Below, piece by piece: positions 34,501-45,411 of a DNA stretch of 64,000 nucleotides; positions within the stretch are counted from its first letter, which is position 1; every line of letters starts with the position of its first letter. Below the pieces are notes generated by a model. It saw only the letters and a program-made list of their open reading frames with translations. It was not told the origin of the DNA and made no database searches. Position numbers and translations under genes: made by a program. This DNA is from Azolla pinnata. Lineage: Eukaryota; Streptophyta; Polypodiopsida; Salviniales; Salviniaceae. Location of the stretch: positions 108,265-172,264 of the forward strand of contig JBBBWG010032529.1 of NCBI GenBank assembly GCA_037176905.1, written 5' to 3'.

Positions 34501-35163
34501 CAGTAGATCTGTGATGGGTAAATGGGAGCTGTGTACCATCAGATTGATTGTTCCTTTTCTGCACCCCACAATAATTTACCGTTCAATGAAAGCACTCCGG
34601 TACCTGCGTACAAAACAGCGTTTTCTATCAGTAAAAGAACACGCAGTAATATTCACTACGACAGACCGCGGATGCATAGAATATATTTTCCGATTTAGTA
34701 CTTCCTGATGTCAAAAACAATCCGGATCCCCAAAACATGTGAACGCTGGCAATTTGTTACGTCTAGTACAACTTCAGATTCATACACCTCAGTAAAAAGA
34801 TCACACAACCAGTGGGTTTCATGTCAAAGTGGATCTAGATGTATAGATGCGAATGAATTACAAACTAGTGAATCGAAATACACAGTATAGCGACAAAGAG
34901 AATTGACTTCGTATGAAGGGCCAATTATGAGCCGATGTTTCTGTCCAGCCAGACAGAAAAAAACAGTGCCCAGATACACAACAGCCTGAAACGTAGTAGA
35001 TAGGATAGACCTAGAAAAATAAATCATCACTGATGCGCACATAGTAATATCCTTCAGAAGTTTTGCATCCAATGAGTAAAGACTGAATATAGAAAATTGT
35101 GAAGTATTTCCTGTAGAATTTAAAATGTACACATTTCATTATAACGTAGAGGACGCTTGCATA

Positions 35164-35740
35164 AGTTTTTGATACGTAACACTACATACAGGAGGGATAT
35201 TATTGCTTAAATCCATTTCAATATCTTACACAAACATCATATCTACGAAATTCAAAAGCTTTCATTCACATTTTGACAGCCACGCTAAGGAGCTACAACG
35301 AAAGTTAATCATTCTAAGATTGGGTCAATTCAACTCCAACTAAATTTTATCTAAAGGAAGCCATATGTGTGAAAATTAAATTGTTGAGCTAACATACGTC
35401 TTAGCTCAAAGCATTCAAACTGTTGCTAAGATATTCGTGTAAATTCAATTATACGACCAACACATTGATCAGATTTTGATACGTAACATAGCATCTATTA
35501 AGAGGTAATATTATTGCTCAAATCCAATTGAAAATGATACCAAAATATCATATCCACAAGATTCAAAGGCTTTCATTCACATTTCAACAATCGTTAGTTG
35601 GAAACTACCATGAAAGATAAATCATTTGAAGGTTGAGAGCGTAAGTATAATTTTTCTGAAGTGGAACATATTAACGCCAATTGAATTATAGACCTAACAT
35701 ATTTCTTTTAACGTTAGCTCAATAAGCACATCTACACAGA
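35164..35740. repeat. Diverged tandem duplication, about 306-bp period
   Basis: 35164-35465 and 35470-35740 share TTTTGATACGTAACA, ATATTATTGCT, CATATC, GGCTTTCATTCACATTT-like and GCTAACATA-like phrases in the same order. Confidence 0.75.
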
Positions 35741-37324
35741 GCACTATCTATATGTTACTAAGGGGAGTTGAAAAACAACAACGATCTATGCCACAAACAA
35801 AAGAAATGAATTTGAAAGACTAAATGCGATGGAGACATACCTCAGAAGCCATATAGTAGCTGCCCAGAAAAAAGGAACATAGAGAAGAAGCTGACACAAA
35901 GAAGAACTCGCATTATCTGTGTGTTACAGGCCACACTCTTGATACCAGCTAAGAGCTCATGCAGAAGTTCAGAAAACAACCCGCGAGAAAGTAGTTTAAT
36001 CCTGGGATACTCAATGGCTTGGCGCGGAGGTGGAAGCAGAAGAAAGGAGAGCAATTGGCGAGTATGACCCGCTGAAACTGCATCGTTAGTTGCACATGTC
36101 ACGTTCCAGACTCTTCGAAGGAGAGCAATTCACGGGTATGACCTGCTGAAACTGCATCTTACCATCGTAACCGATCATGCAAACAAGGCGTGTCTATAGA
36201 ATCCAACGGCATCCGGTGTGAAGTAAAGGCAAGGAAGGGGCGTAATGGGTGACAAATGAACGGCAAACTTATAAAAAGTAGAGCAGAAGAAGAAGATTCA
36301 AGGAAGGAGAAAATTACAAGCGATGATCTGACCACGCCAGAGAGCACGCATGGTTATGTGCATGAAAATGCGCGCTCATACACACGCCCGAGCGTGCTCT
36401 CTCTCGTCGTCAAATCAACACGCCTGCTTCTTCGCAATGATGAAACCCATCAACAATGGATGAACAGTAGATAATGAACAGATCCCACCCAAACAATAAT
36501 GAACAGTAGATAATTAGAAGAAAGAGATGACAGAATATCAAGGAATGAGCTGAGCACAAGATCTGAGATCGGAAAGGTGATACGACGAAGCAATACGGTG
36601 AAATTTGCGAGTAATAGAAACTGCAACCGCAGCACAATGGATAACCTTCTCGCGGCGAGCAGGAACCAGACACCGATGTAACACTGATCAGGATTGCATC
36701 AAGAAACTCACAGATCACCCGTCTCTGGACCTGCTCTTTAGAAGGCGGTTTGTTCAAGAATTACCTAAGAAGAAACAGAAGTGATGATAAGAAAAATACA
36801 ATGGGTGCATGCACAATTAAATAGCCGCGATTGCTGTTACGAATTACAATAGATGATGATGGCTGTATCAGTATATTACTCGGACTGGTACAGTACATAA
36901 ATACATAAACGGATTTGACAGAAGATCGTACAACCTACCGGCAAACGTCTGTACAAGCCAACCCCTTGTATATGCTACGCGTGTCTAACTGTGCGGTGTG
37001 AGTTGAGAGGGCGGTATGGAGCACTAGTAGGCCTAGGAAATTATCTGCGCTGTACTCCACACCGAATATTATCTGCATTTATACCATACACAATCACAAA
37101 TACACACAAGCTTTCTATGCGATCGTTACAACGCAGTACCAGACCTGTTAGAACTTCTGCACGGCAAGTGGAACACATTAACCCCTCCCAAATCCTGCTG
37201 TATATTGTACAAAGCTACGGACAGAAAAGACCGAAAAAATGCAAGGAGAATTACTACTTTATCCTGGCAAGAAAGCCGATGACGAGAAGAGCGCTGTAAA
37301 CGGGGACGATTTCACCGCACTGCT

Positions 37325-37815
37325 TAGCGCTGGTCGTCTGATTCGATTACCTACTACAGGTTGTAGCATGTCAAAGCACTGATTTTCTTGATTTCTGGTG
37401 GCAGTTATTACTAGCACTGCATAGGCTGATGATTTCGGTGTCTATCATGTGTCTATTCTAGCCACAGCATAGATGTACGCCTACATAACAAACGGTGAAA
37501 AGAAAAGAACATCGGATTCGAAAGGACCTGAGAGGAAATCAATGGAAATTGGCTGATTTATCCCAAGAAAAATGCTAAACAATAATAGCACAACCGGAAC
37601 TGTTGATTCCACCATATTGGCCGACTGATTCGATTACCTACTGCAGCTACACCATATCGATCCAGATTCCACAGAAGGCAAAGATCGGCCTGATTTCCTA
37701 CAACAGTTGTTTAGCGTTCTGGACAGGCTGATGATTTGAGAGGGGACATAGGAGGCTCAACACCGACACAGCACAGATGTGTGGCTGGCTACCTAGCAAA
37801 CTGCCAAAAGAAAAA
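37325..37815. repeat. Diverged tandem duplication, about 290-bp period
   Basis: CTGATTCGATTACCTACT at about 37338 recurs at 37625. GGCTGATGATTT (37422 and 37727) and CACAGCA-AGATGT follow in both copies. The flanking order is conserved, with indels. Confidence 0.7.
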
Positions 37816-38340
37816 TACACACACACATATATATAGATCAGATCTGAAGAATTAGATGAATTGACTAGTGAGTTGAGGTTTGAGAAGCACCAACCCCCAC
37901 CCCCGCATATAAATAAATAAACAAATACATGGCTATGGCCTCCTCATCTAGAAAGAATACGTAGATCTTCGTACACGACATGTATGTAAAGATGTTCCTC
38001 TTTTACGCTGTACGTATTTTCCTGTCCTTACGAAAGATGTAAATGGGAAGATCTCGATGCAGGAAGTCACGGGATTTACTCTCTGCTAAAGAAAAAGACC
38101 AAAAGGATATATATTTTTTGTGTTGCCATGCTCCCTCCTGCGCCTCCATACATAGAACACACACAGGCACATGCAAGTAGATGGAGCCGGGATGTATAAT
38201 CTACACGTATCTGCATCTGTACATGTAAGTACTGCCCCGCAACTAATTGGATTAAGACATGAAATCTTCGAAGCCCAAGATTTGGTGCAGAAATGATGAA
38301 TGGAGCGGAGGGAGAAAGGAAATCCGTTAAGATTTCAGAC

Positions 38341-38845
38341 ATTAAAAGAAGAAATCACTGCGGACGGGAGGTACAGAAATAACACACACATATATATATA
38401 TGTATATGTATATATGTATATGTATGTATGTTGTATAGTACAGATTGAAGAAGCTAAGCAGATCGGAACATATAAAATCCGGCCAAGTTTTCAAGACTCG
38501 TATCCGTAGCGATGGATGGATGGATGGATGATGGCAAGTAGGTCGTTGATAGAGAAGCCGCGAGACAATCGAAGAAGAAGGAAAGGAAAGGGAGCCGGCG
38601 ATGGCGATCATGAACTCTGATGGAAAGGAGCCGTCGCCTTACAGTTCCGTTCTGCGCGCGCGCGGGGAAGGGAAGGCGACGCGCAGGGAGATGAGGAAGA
38701 ATCAGGAAGATCAAGCAGCAGCAGCAGCAGCAGCAGCAGCGGATGAATCGATGGCGATCGATGGCGATCGATGGCGCGGAGAAGAAGACGAGAAACAGAC
38801 AAAGAACGATGGACGACGGAGCTTTTGAAAAGGAAGGCCGCGGCG
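38341..38845 (-). other. Possible transcribed leader (minus) downstream of the ACGT cluster
   Basis: Read on the minus strand this is C/T-rich, like a plant 5' leader. It has a GCA/CTG run (38718-38742), a GGAT run (38509-38529) and a TA-rich repeat (38388-38435). No coding exon with a known domain is visible. The placement next to a box cluster suggests an unrecognised transcript or long non-coding RNA. Confidence 0.3.
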
Positions 38846-39030
38846 CCACGTCAGCGGCGCCACGTCAGCGGAGTGACGTGCTGGCGCCGCTCCAGCCCGC
38901 TGACGTGGCCGCCACGTGGCGGGCTCGCGGCCGTGGACCCGTCCACGTGGCAGGCGCCTGCTGGCGTGCCCGTACAGGCGGTCCGCCGGCCGCACTCATG
39001 AGGGCTTGTCCAATGAGGGAGCTCCACGTG
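38846..39030. promoter_or_regulatory. Cluster of seven ACGT-core boxes (G-box/ABRE type)
   Basis: ACGT cores lie at 38848, 38862, 38876, 38903, 38914, 38945 and 39026. They sit in GCCACGTCAGC (twice), TGACGTG, TGACGTGGC, GCCACGTGGC and TCCACGTGGC (twice). A CCAAT motif lies at 39010-39014. The island is GC-rich between an AT-rich repeat and a C/T-rich stretch. bZIP factors (ABF, HY5, TGA) and bHLH/PIF factors bind such boxes. The target gene is not identified. Confidence 0.6.
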
Positions 39031-39049
39031 GCGGGTGCGGGGCCCACGG

Positions 39050-39435
39050 GCCTTATTTATTTGTTTGTTTATTTATATATTTCATTTTATTTTATTTACT
39101 ACACTTAATTCTAAATTTTTATTTATTTCATTTAGTTTTAATTTCATTTATTTTGTTTCGTTTCATTTATTTTATTTCATTTAATTTATTTTGTTTCATT
39201 TCATTTATTTTGTTTCATTTCATTTATTTTGCTTCATTTCATTTATTTTATTTCATTTCATTTATTTTGCTTCATTTCATTTATTATATTTCATTTAATC
39301 TAATTACTTTTATTTTATTAGTTTCATTTTATTTTCTTTATTTATTTCTCGCGATTAAGTGGCAGTTTCTCAGTAATTAGCTATATACGCTTATTTATCT
39401 ATTTATTTATTTATCTATTTATTTACTTATTTAGT
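39050..39435. repeat. ATTT/TTTCATTT low-complexity array
   Basis: Dominated by TTTATTTCATTT units with TTTTGTTTCATTTCATTTAT higher-order repetition. The long Phe/Leu-rich frames over it are artefacts. Confidence 0.9.
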
Positions 39436-39505
39436 CGCTCTCGTGCTGAAATGGCATTTTTGCGGTACCTGGTTAGATGTTTTATACGCTTAAAATACGC
39501 TTATT

Positions 39506-39514
39506 CCTTTTCTT

Positions 39515-39544
<30 letters not shown>
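39506..39544. repeat. TTC microsatellite
   Basis: About 13 uninterrupted TTC units. It lies in spacer DNA with no gene around it. Confidence 0.9.
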
Positions 39545-39545
<1 letters not shown>

Positions 39546-40236
39546 ATCATGTCATTAGTTAGTTATAATCTAATGCCAATGGCTGCCATCGCTTGCTCCC
39601 GTTTACAGTTGCTTCGAACCGCGAACCGATCGAAACTCTGAAACCTTTCTCACGGCGGAGGAAATAACCATTTCGGTGGAGCGTAACACTGTTGCTGGCT
39701 TCCGCCTTGCTGTAGTTTTTCAATAAAGGACAAGGGACCCATTTCTTGGAGAGATTGCGAAATCGCTGCTCCTCTGTTTGATGAGATTGCCCCCCGAATG
39801 TCATCAAATCGACCTTTCAACGTGTGAACGCTTTCAGACCGAAGTTCCTTCCGGTAAGGAGTTCCCAAAATGAGGATGAGATTCCAAGTAAGCTCTGTTT
39901 CTCGGTATTTTCTCGGTAAATTTAGATATACACTTATTACGTGTATATATATTCATATTTATTTATTTATTTATTCTCGTGATTTGTAATTTCTGATTTC
40001 AATAAGCGTTAAAATGCAATTTATGATTTTATTAGGCGTTTTTTTAATTCTCCCTTATTATTATTATTATTAGTACTATTTTAAATCTGAGATCTGCATT
40101 TACCCGGGGTACATACAAAAAGGAAAGCTGATGAGTCCTTTTCTTCTTCTTTATCTTTTATGTCCGGACAAAAGCTTCGGATCGTGGCCCCCATGTGAAA
40201 CCGATCCGTACTCATGTCTTTTTCGGCTGCTTCCTT
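39545..40236. other. Spacer containing a solo TIR-like end
   Basis: No gene is seen. At about 39985-40053 the sequence TTAGGCG preceded by AAGCGTTAAAATGCAATTTA, then TTAATTCTCCC, matches the right end of the TIR element at 54660-55085. The matching left end was not found, so this looks like a truncated copy. Confidence 0.5.
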
Positions 40237-40960
40237 GCTGAGCATCGTAGATGGATATGATGGATCACGGATAGGAAGGACCATACGGATACATGCATGG
40301 ACCCATGATGCAGCATACAGATACATGCATGGACCATGATGCACCATACGGGTAGATGGATGGATCATGGATGGGCTATACGGATGATGCAGGTAGATGG
40401 ATGGATCATATGGATGGATCATATGGATGGATCATATGGATGGACTACATGGATGCATCGTGATACAAGTGGATAGTGATGGACCATACCAGTAAATGGA
40501 TGGATCAAACGGATGGACCATATCGGTGATCAGACGGATGGATCATGATGCACTATACGCGTAGATGGATGGATCGGACGGATGGACCATACGCGTAAAT
40601 GGATGCATCATATGGATGGACCATACGCGTAAATGGATGCATCATATGGATGGACCATATGCGTAAAGGGATGCATCATATGGATGGACCATACCAATAG
40701 ATGCATGGATGATGCGATGGACCATACCTGCTGATGGATGGACCCTACGAGTAGATGCATGGATCATGCGGTGGACCATACCTGCTGATGGATGGATCAG
40801 ACGGATGGACCATACGGGCAGATAGATGGATGGCTCGGATGGATGGATCACGGATGGACCATACCGATAGATGCATGGATCATGATGGACCATACAGGCA
40901 GATGGACGGATCATGATGGAACATGCAGGTAGATGGATGGATCATGATGGCCAGAATGCC
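40237..40960. repeat. Minisatellite of GGATGGACCATACG-type units, part with exact 34-bp period
   Basis: Units combine GGATGGATCAT and GGACCATACGCGTAAATGGA. At 40584, 40618 and 40652 the period is exactly 34 bp. Elsewhere units vary from about 20 to 60 bp. Minus-strand frames over it (repeated 'MVHPSA'-like text) are artefacts. Confidence 0.9.
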
Positions 40961-41962
40961 CCGAATCGTTCCATGTCTGGCGGTGATCGCGATCGCGGAG
41001 CGGGCGGATTCCGATTCCTCGATCATTCAGGAACAGTAGTCGAAATGCACAAGGAGTCTGTAATGATAATAAATAAATAAAACCCCGATGAACCGAAAGC
41101 CCCGACGAGGATTTCCCCTGGGTTGAAGCCTCTCTGCGGCAGGCAGGGGACTCACGCATGTGGGTACGACCTGCGCCGGTTTCCATGTCAATGATGAGTC
41201 CATCCATGAACGCCCACTTTGGATTCTTGCTTGCCAGAAAGGCCTCGAGAAGCCATCTGCAGACGCATACGATGCGTACAATACGCGGTAAAGTTGCCAC
41301 AAGAGACGTATAGACATGCGCGCATACGAATGGTTCAGGACTCAGGGTTTCACTCGGCGTCGAGTTGCGGACGTCCACGACAGCAGCGCCTTTGCCGTTG
41401 CCGGGCAACTTCTGTTTCGAAGGGGACTCGATTCGATTCCGAGAGTTTCCAGACTACGGGTTTCTGCTCCCTTCGGTTGCAGTCTGCAGTCTCTTCTGCT
41501 CTCGCTCGTCAATGCTGCGCCGCGATTCCGAGACTCGTTCAAGCAACGATCAGCGGCTTGCTTTCGGTTCCTAGGCAGCTGTAGCCGCTCATCGGCGCGT
41601 CAAGCCGAGCCTCAGCAAAGAAGATCGGCGTCAGCTTACGTCGATATGGCCCACGAGACAAAGTGCACAAAAATGTCTGTGTGTACCCAACCGATCGATC
41701 AACAATTACCAGAATACAAATCATCCAATGTTCACAGAAAGGTAACAATATCATGTTTTTTTTGTTTTTACAAGTGTCCTGACAAAAGGGCAAAATATAA
41801 TTGAGCATGAGATATGAAGTATAATATACTTCAAAACAGAAATTTCACTGATCTTTGCAAAGCAAACACTTTACAAAAAGATCATTTTGATCCAAAAGAG
41901 ATGAAAATAGAGATCAGATTTCTGTGCAGATATTTTTGTGAACAAAAAAAAGGAAGAAGGAT
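40961..41962 (-). other. Spacer with an isolated exon-like segment on the minus strand
   Basis: 41256-41171 reads as an 86-nt exon between a TCTGCAG acceptor and a CAG|GTCG donor, encoding WLLEAFLASKNPKWAFMDGL then IIDMETGA. A further acceptor (CATTACAG) lies near 41049. I cannot name the family or find partner exons with continuous frame. It may be a gene fragment or an unrecognised gene. Confidence 0.3.
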
Positions 41963-42029
41963 ATGAAAGCTTATCTTTCTCCTTCTTCTTCATCTTCTTC
42001 TTCTTCTTCTTCTTCTTCGCTTAGCTCCC
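41963..42029 (+). repeat. TCT microsatellite in a 5' leader
   Basis: About 12 TCT-like units at 41980-42018, immediately before the ATG of the gene at 42030. Confidence 0.8.
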
Positions 42030-42682
42030 ATGGCCGCCGCACTCGCTCCTCCTTCTGGGCTCCTCCGCTCCACAACGACCACGACGGGGTTCACGCGCCC
42101 TCCTTTCCTTCGCAGCAGATCCTTGTCCCTCGCCTGCAACAGCGGCGGCGGCGGTTGCTGCGGGGGAGAAAGCAGCCGCAGCCACAGCGAAGGCGGAGGC
42201 TGCAGCAGCCATGGTAAGAACAGCCTTTCCAATCTCGGGAAGGAGTTCGAACACCTCGTTGCTACCAACACACTGCTGGAATTCGAGAAGGAGTACATCT
42301 CTGCGCCGGTGAGGGCATTCCTTCGATTCATTCTATCTGTTCACCGCTGGTAGAATCAAATGACAAACCCTTAATGACGAGGAAAAGGGGGTTTGTCCGT
42401 TTTCCCTTCGTTAGTAATGGTGGGGATAGATGAGTTTTTGTTCATGGCATCTATTCTCTCCATCAATACTACGATAGGAGAAAAGATGCGTTCGTTTGTT
42501 TTCTATGGCTCTCCCTTTATTTACATTAGCAGCATCAATGGAAAGAGAAATCATTTAGTTTCTGTTGCCATCATCGATGTTCAGTTGATTTGATTCGTGC
42601 TCTTCTTTTGTTCAATGATGATGCTAAAATAAGGATTCAGAGGAAGATTATAACAGAATAAGATGAGATATGAACAGCATTT

Positions 42683-42722
<40 letters not shown>

Positions 42723-43762
42723 TGCTTCTACAAGTAGATTATTAGGTGGATTGATTCTTTTCTGTTCTAGCTTGGAGTCTTGAAGCTTTGTGATTTTTGT
42801 TAGTTTCTTGATTCAAGATTTTGGAGTATTATGAAGATGGTACATTTCTCTCAGACTCATAGCTTTTAGTTCTCTCTCTCAAAGTTGAGAATTTTTTGCT
42901 ACTCTCCCTCAATGTTAAGAATTTTTCGCTAGTGTTCTAGAAGAAAATTATTAGGATTACGAGATTGAATTCTCATCTCGTCCACGAATCACCAGAGAAA
43001 TGCCAGTATTTTAAGAAACTCAAATTCAGGCATCAAGCTGTTCAGGTTGTGCATCTGGGAAAATTTGGCTTGCGGACGAGGATCTGGGCTCTCATCCATG
43101 AATGCGATACTTTCCAAAGATTCTCGTTGCATTATTAACCAATGCATCCATATAGAGGCATGAGAAAGATGTATCCAACCAAATCAGAGAACTGGAAATG
43201 TTGAGCTATATGTTGCTTGTAAGAGAGTCCATTCTTTGTGAAAAAACTATCTGTAGCTTATGCACGCTATTGGTTTGTAATGGACTGCATTGAGGCATCC
43301 TTGTGTATATATTTGTAAATGCATGATAAACAATAATTCCGTGAAAGAAAACTCTTGTCAACATACACACATGCTGTATGTTAAATTGAAGCAGTCGTGG
43401 TTGGTATTTTTCCGGCGTTTGTCATTCGAAAAGCATGTTTAATGGTGGTTATATTCCTGTAAGCAATAGAATGGTCTCATCTCTATTTTGTTGCAATTGT
43501 TATGCAGATGGAAGGCAACATCACCCGTGAAATTATCAATGATGTTAAAGATACATACCCTGAAGTAAAAGAGATTTTATCCTTCCATTTGCAAGTAAAT
43601 GGGTATCTCGAGTGAAACGGCTAAACATTGACCTTGTTATGTTTGTAGGTGTCTGCTGGGGGAGAGAAGTTCTTGGACATCAATGAAATTCTCGAGGAAG
43701 CAAAAAATATGAGCGAGGGTGATTTTATCTTCTCAGAAGATGCTGATTTTGTATTGGTATAG
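42030..43762 (+). CDS. Unrecognised small plastid-type protein, 3 exons
   Basis: Exons 42030-42308, 43508-43594 and 43649-43762 total 480 nt, 159 aa, all phase 0 with good splice signals. The first 60 residues are Ser/Thr/Arg/Gly-rich with few acids (MAAALAPPSGLLRSTTTTTG), as in a chloroplast transit peptide. A GGGGCC motif follows. The mature part is acidic and helical (NLGKEFEHLVATNTLLEFEK, MEGNITREIINDVKDTYPEV, KFLDINEILEEAKNMSEGDF) and ends DADFVLV. I do not recognise the family. Splice-continuous frame and conserved-looking sequence support a real gene. Intron 1 (1.2 kb) holds a TA microsatellite at about 42687-42720. Confidence 0.7.
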
Positions 43763-45282
43763 ATTGCTAAATGATGTATATATATATATATATCTCATAA
43801 CATTCGTTGGCATGTCATTCATATTGAAGTGCAAGTATTTTAACTCATTTGATGACCATGGCAATAATATGTACTTAGTGTTTACAAAAAGGGTGAGTTA
43901 TTTGTCGGAACAAGGTCTTGCTCATGGCGAACCTACTCATTTGCGAATATGGGAAATTACTTGGTTAACTTCTCTTTGATGCTTATTTCACCATTTCGTT
44001 TCAATCGATGAGATATTTGGTAATGCGCTTATAGATGTATATACCGTTTTAAGATAATGTGAGAAGGAAGAGGTCTTGCAAACTACCTTTAATGTGCCAT
44101 AACGCTATGGAGAATTCTTAAAAGATGTTTGGAAACGTCTGCATATATATGGTAGATGGGAGGATGCTCAAAAAGTCTGATGACGTTTTGGATCAGTTAC
44201 AAGGTTGAATTTTGCAGTTGAATTTCTTCATAGATCAAACAAGCAAAGTAGATGTGCATTCTATTCTTTTATACTCTGAGTGGGAACCAGTGACGTTGAA
44301 CTCGAGCTGTTATAGCAAGCCATTTTGAGCAAGGTAGACTAATCGACAAGGTGGGGTTGGTGTGCTGAGCTCTGGAAACATGTCATTGTGATTCATACAG
44401 TTACACTTTGGCTTTTAGCAATAATCAAGAGGGACAAGTGAGGGTATGACTTGGGTGTTCCTATGACGCATTGGTCGAACGTGTCTTTGTGTTGTTTCCA
44501 AAGTAGAGTAACTGTGAAGATAGTTGCAAACTAGCACACACACTTAGCAGGACTCTGGAGAAGCCCCTTTCCAACCCCCTCCCCTACTTCGAGCAAGCGA
44601 AAATTGTTGTTGCTATTGCATTCAAGCAATAAAGCAAGGACCTCTGGGGATGATTCTTGTTGACAACTAATGATAGGATGCTCATAAGAAAAAGACAAGA
44701 GGAAAAATACAAGGATTCACATCAAGGGGCTTTAGCTTTAAGTATCTCGTGGTTAGATCAAACGCACGCCGAAGCAGGTCGATGCTCTGAATGCAGTTGA
44801 ATCGATCAGGTCGGCCAGCATGCACTCGCAAGATGCACAGAGGTTTTCCGGAAGCCGAAGGTGCAAGCAGCGGCGCCTACAAGACCTAGAAAAACCGCAG
44901 ATCAGAGGGCATCGGATCGTGTCCTCGGGGACGAGGTGCGATTTCTCGGGTTCTCTCACAGCGTCTGCGGCCCGCAGATTTGCTCTGCCGATGTGAAAAA
45001 ATCCGCAGCTTTCTGGATCCGAGGAGACCAGTAGGCCCCGAGAAAGCAGACGAGTCACCGACAGCTTTTACTTTTTACCCCCCTCAACCATGCGCACGTT
45101 AAAAATCATCACCATCATCATCCTCGCTGTCGAGCATTCGATTCGATCGAAAGAGATCGGAACTCGGGAGCAGACGACGATTCCGATCATCTGTCTCTTT
45201 CCTTGGACACTCATATATTTACACAAGGAGCAGAATCAGCAAAGCACAAGAAGAAGCAGCAAAATCTGAAGAATCTCAGGAA
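43763..45282. other. Spacer upstream of the oligopeptidase gene
   Basis: AT-rich except for a GC-rich island at about 44755-45060. On the minus strand the island has an open frame of 101 codons with several Cys pairs (CPLICGFSRSC, CASCECM). No family or splice partner was recognised, so it is not called as a gene. Confidence 0.45.
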
Positions 45283-45390
45283 TCAGAAGAAGAAGAAGAA
45301 AGAAAGAAGAAGAAGAAGAAGAAGAAAGAAGAAGAAGAAGAAAGAAGAAGAAGAAGAAGAAGAAAGAAGAAGAAAGAAGAAGAAGAAGAT
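45283..45390 (+). repeat. AAG/AAAG microsatellite in the oligopeptidase 5' leader
   Basis: Over 100 bp of AAG with AAAG interruptions, ending about 20 bp before the start codon at 45412. Probably part of the 5' UTR, giving a purine-only leader. Confidence 0.88.
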
Positions 45391-45411
45391 GTGGTCACTT
45401 TGTGTTGAGCT

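Larger units (their letters stand above)
34501..38340. other. Gene-poor spacer with diverged tandem duplications
   Basis: Unique AT-rich DNA plus three internal duplications (listed separately or here). GAGCAATT..CGGGTATGACC..CTGAAACTGCAT occurs at 36042-36082 and 36116-36156. GAACAGTAGATAAT recurs at about 36464 and 36501. No gene was recognised. Confidence 0.5.

Noticed and set aside
38454-38995. Several minus- and plus-strand frames of 75-130 codons
   Set aside because: Driven by GCA and C/T-rich low complexity. No domain and no agreement between frames. Kept only as a possible leader.
40081-41408. Minus-strand frames with repeated 'MVHPSA' and 'MIHPS' text
   Set aside because: They translate the minisatellite. 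Only the isolated exon-like piece at 41171-41256 was kept as an observation.
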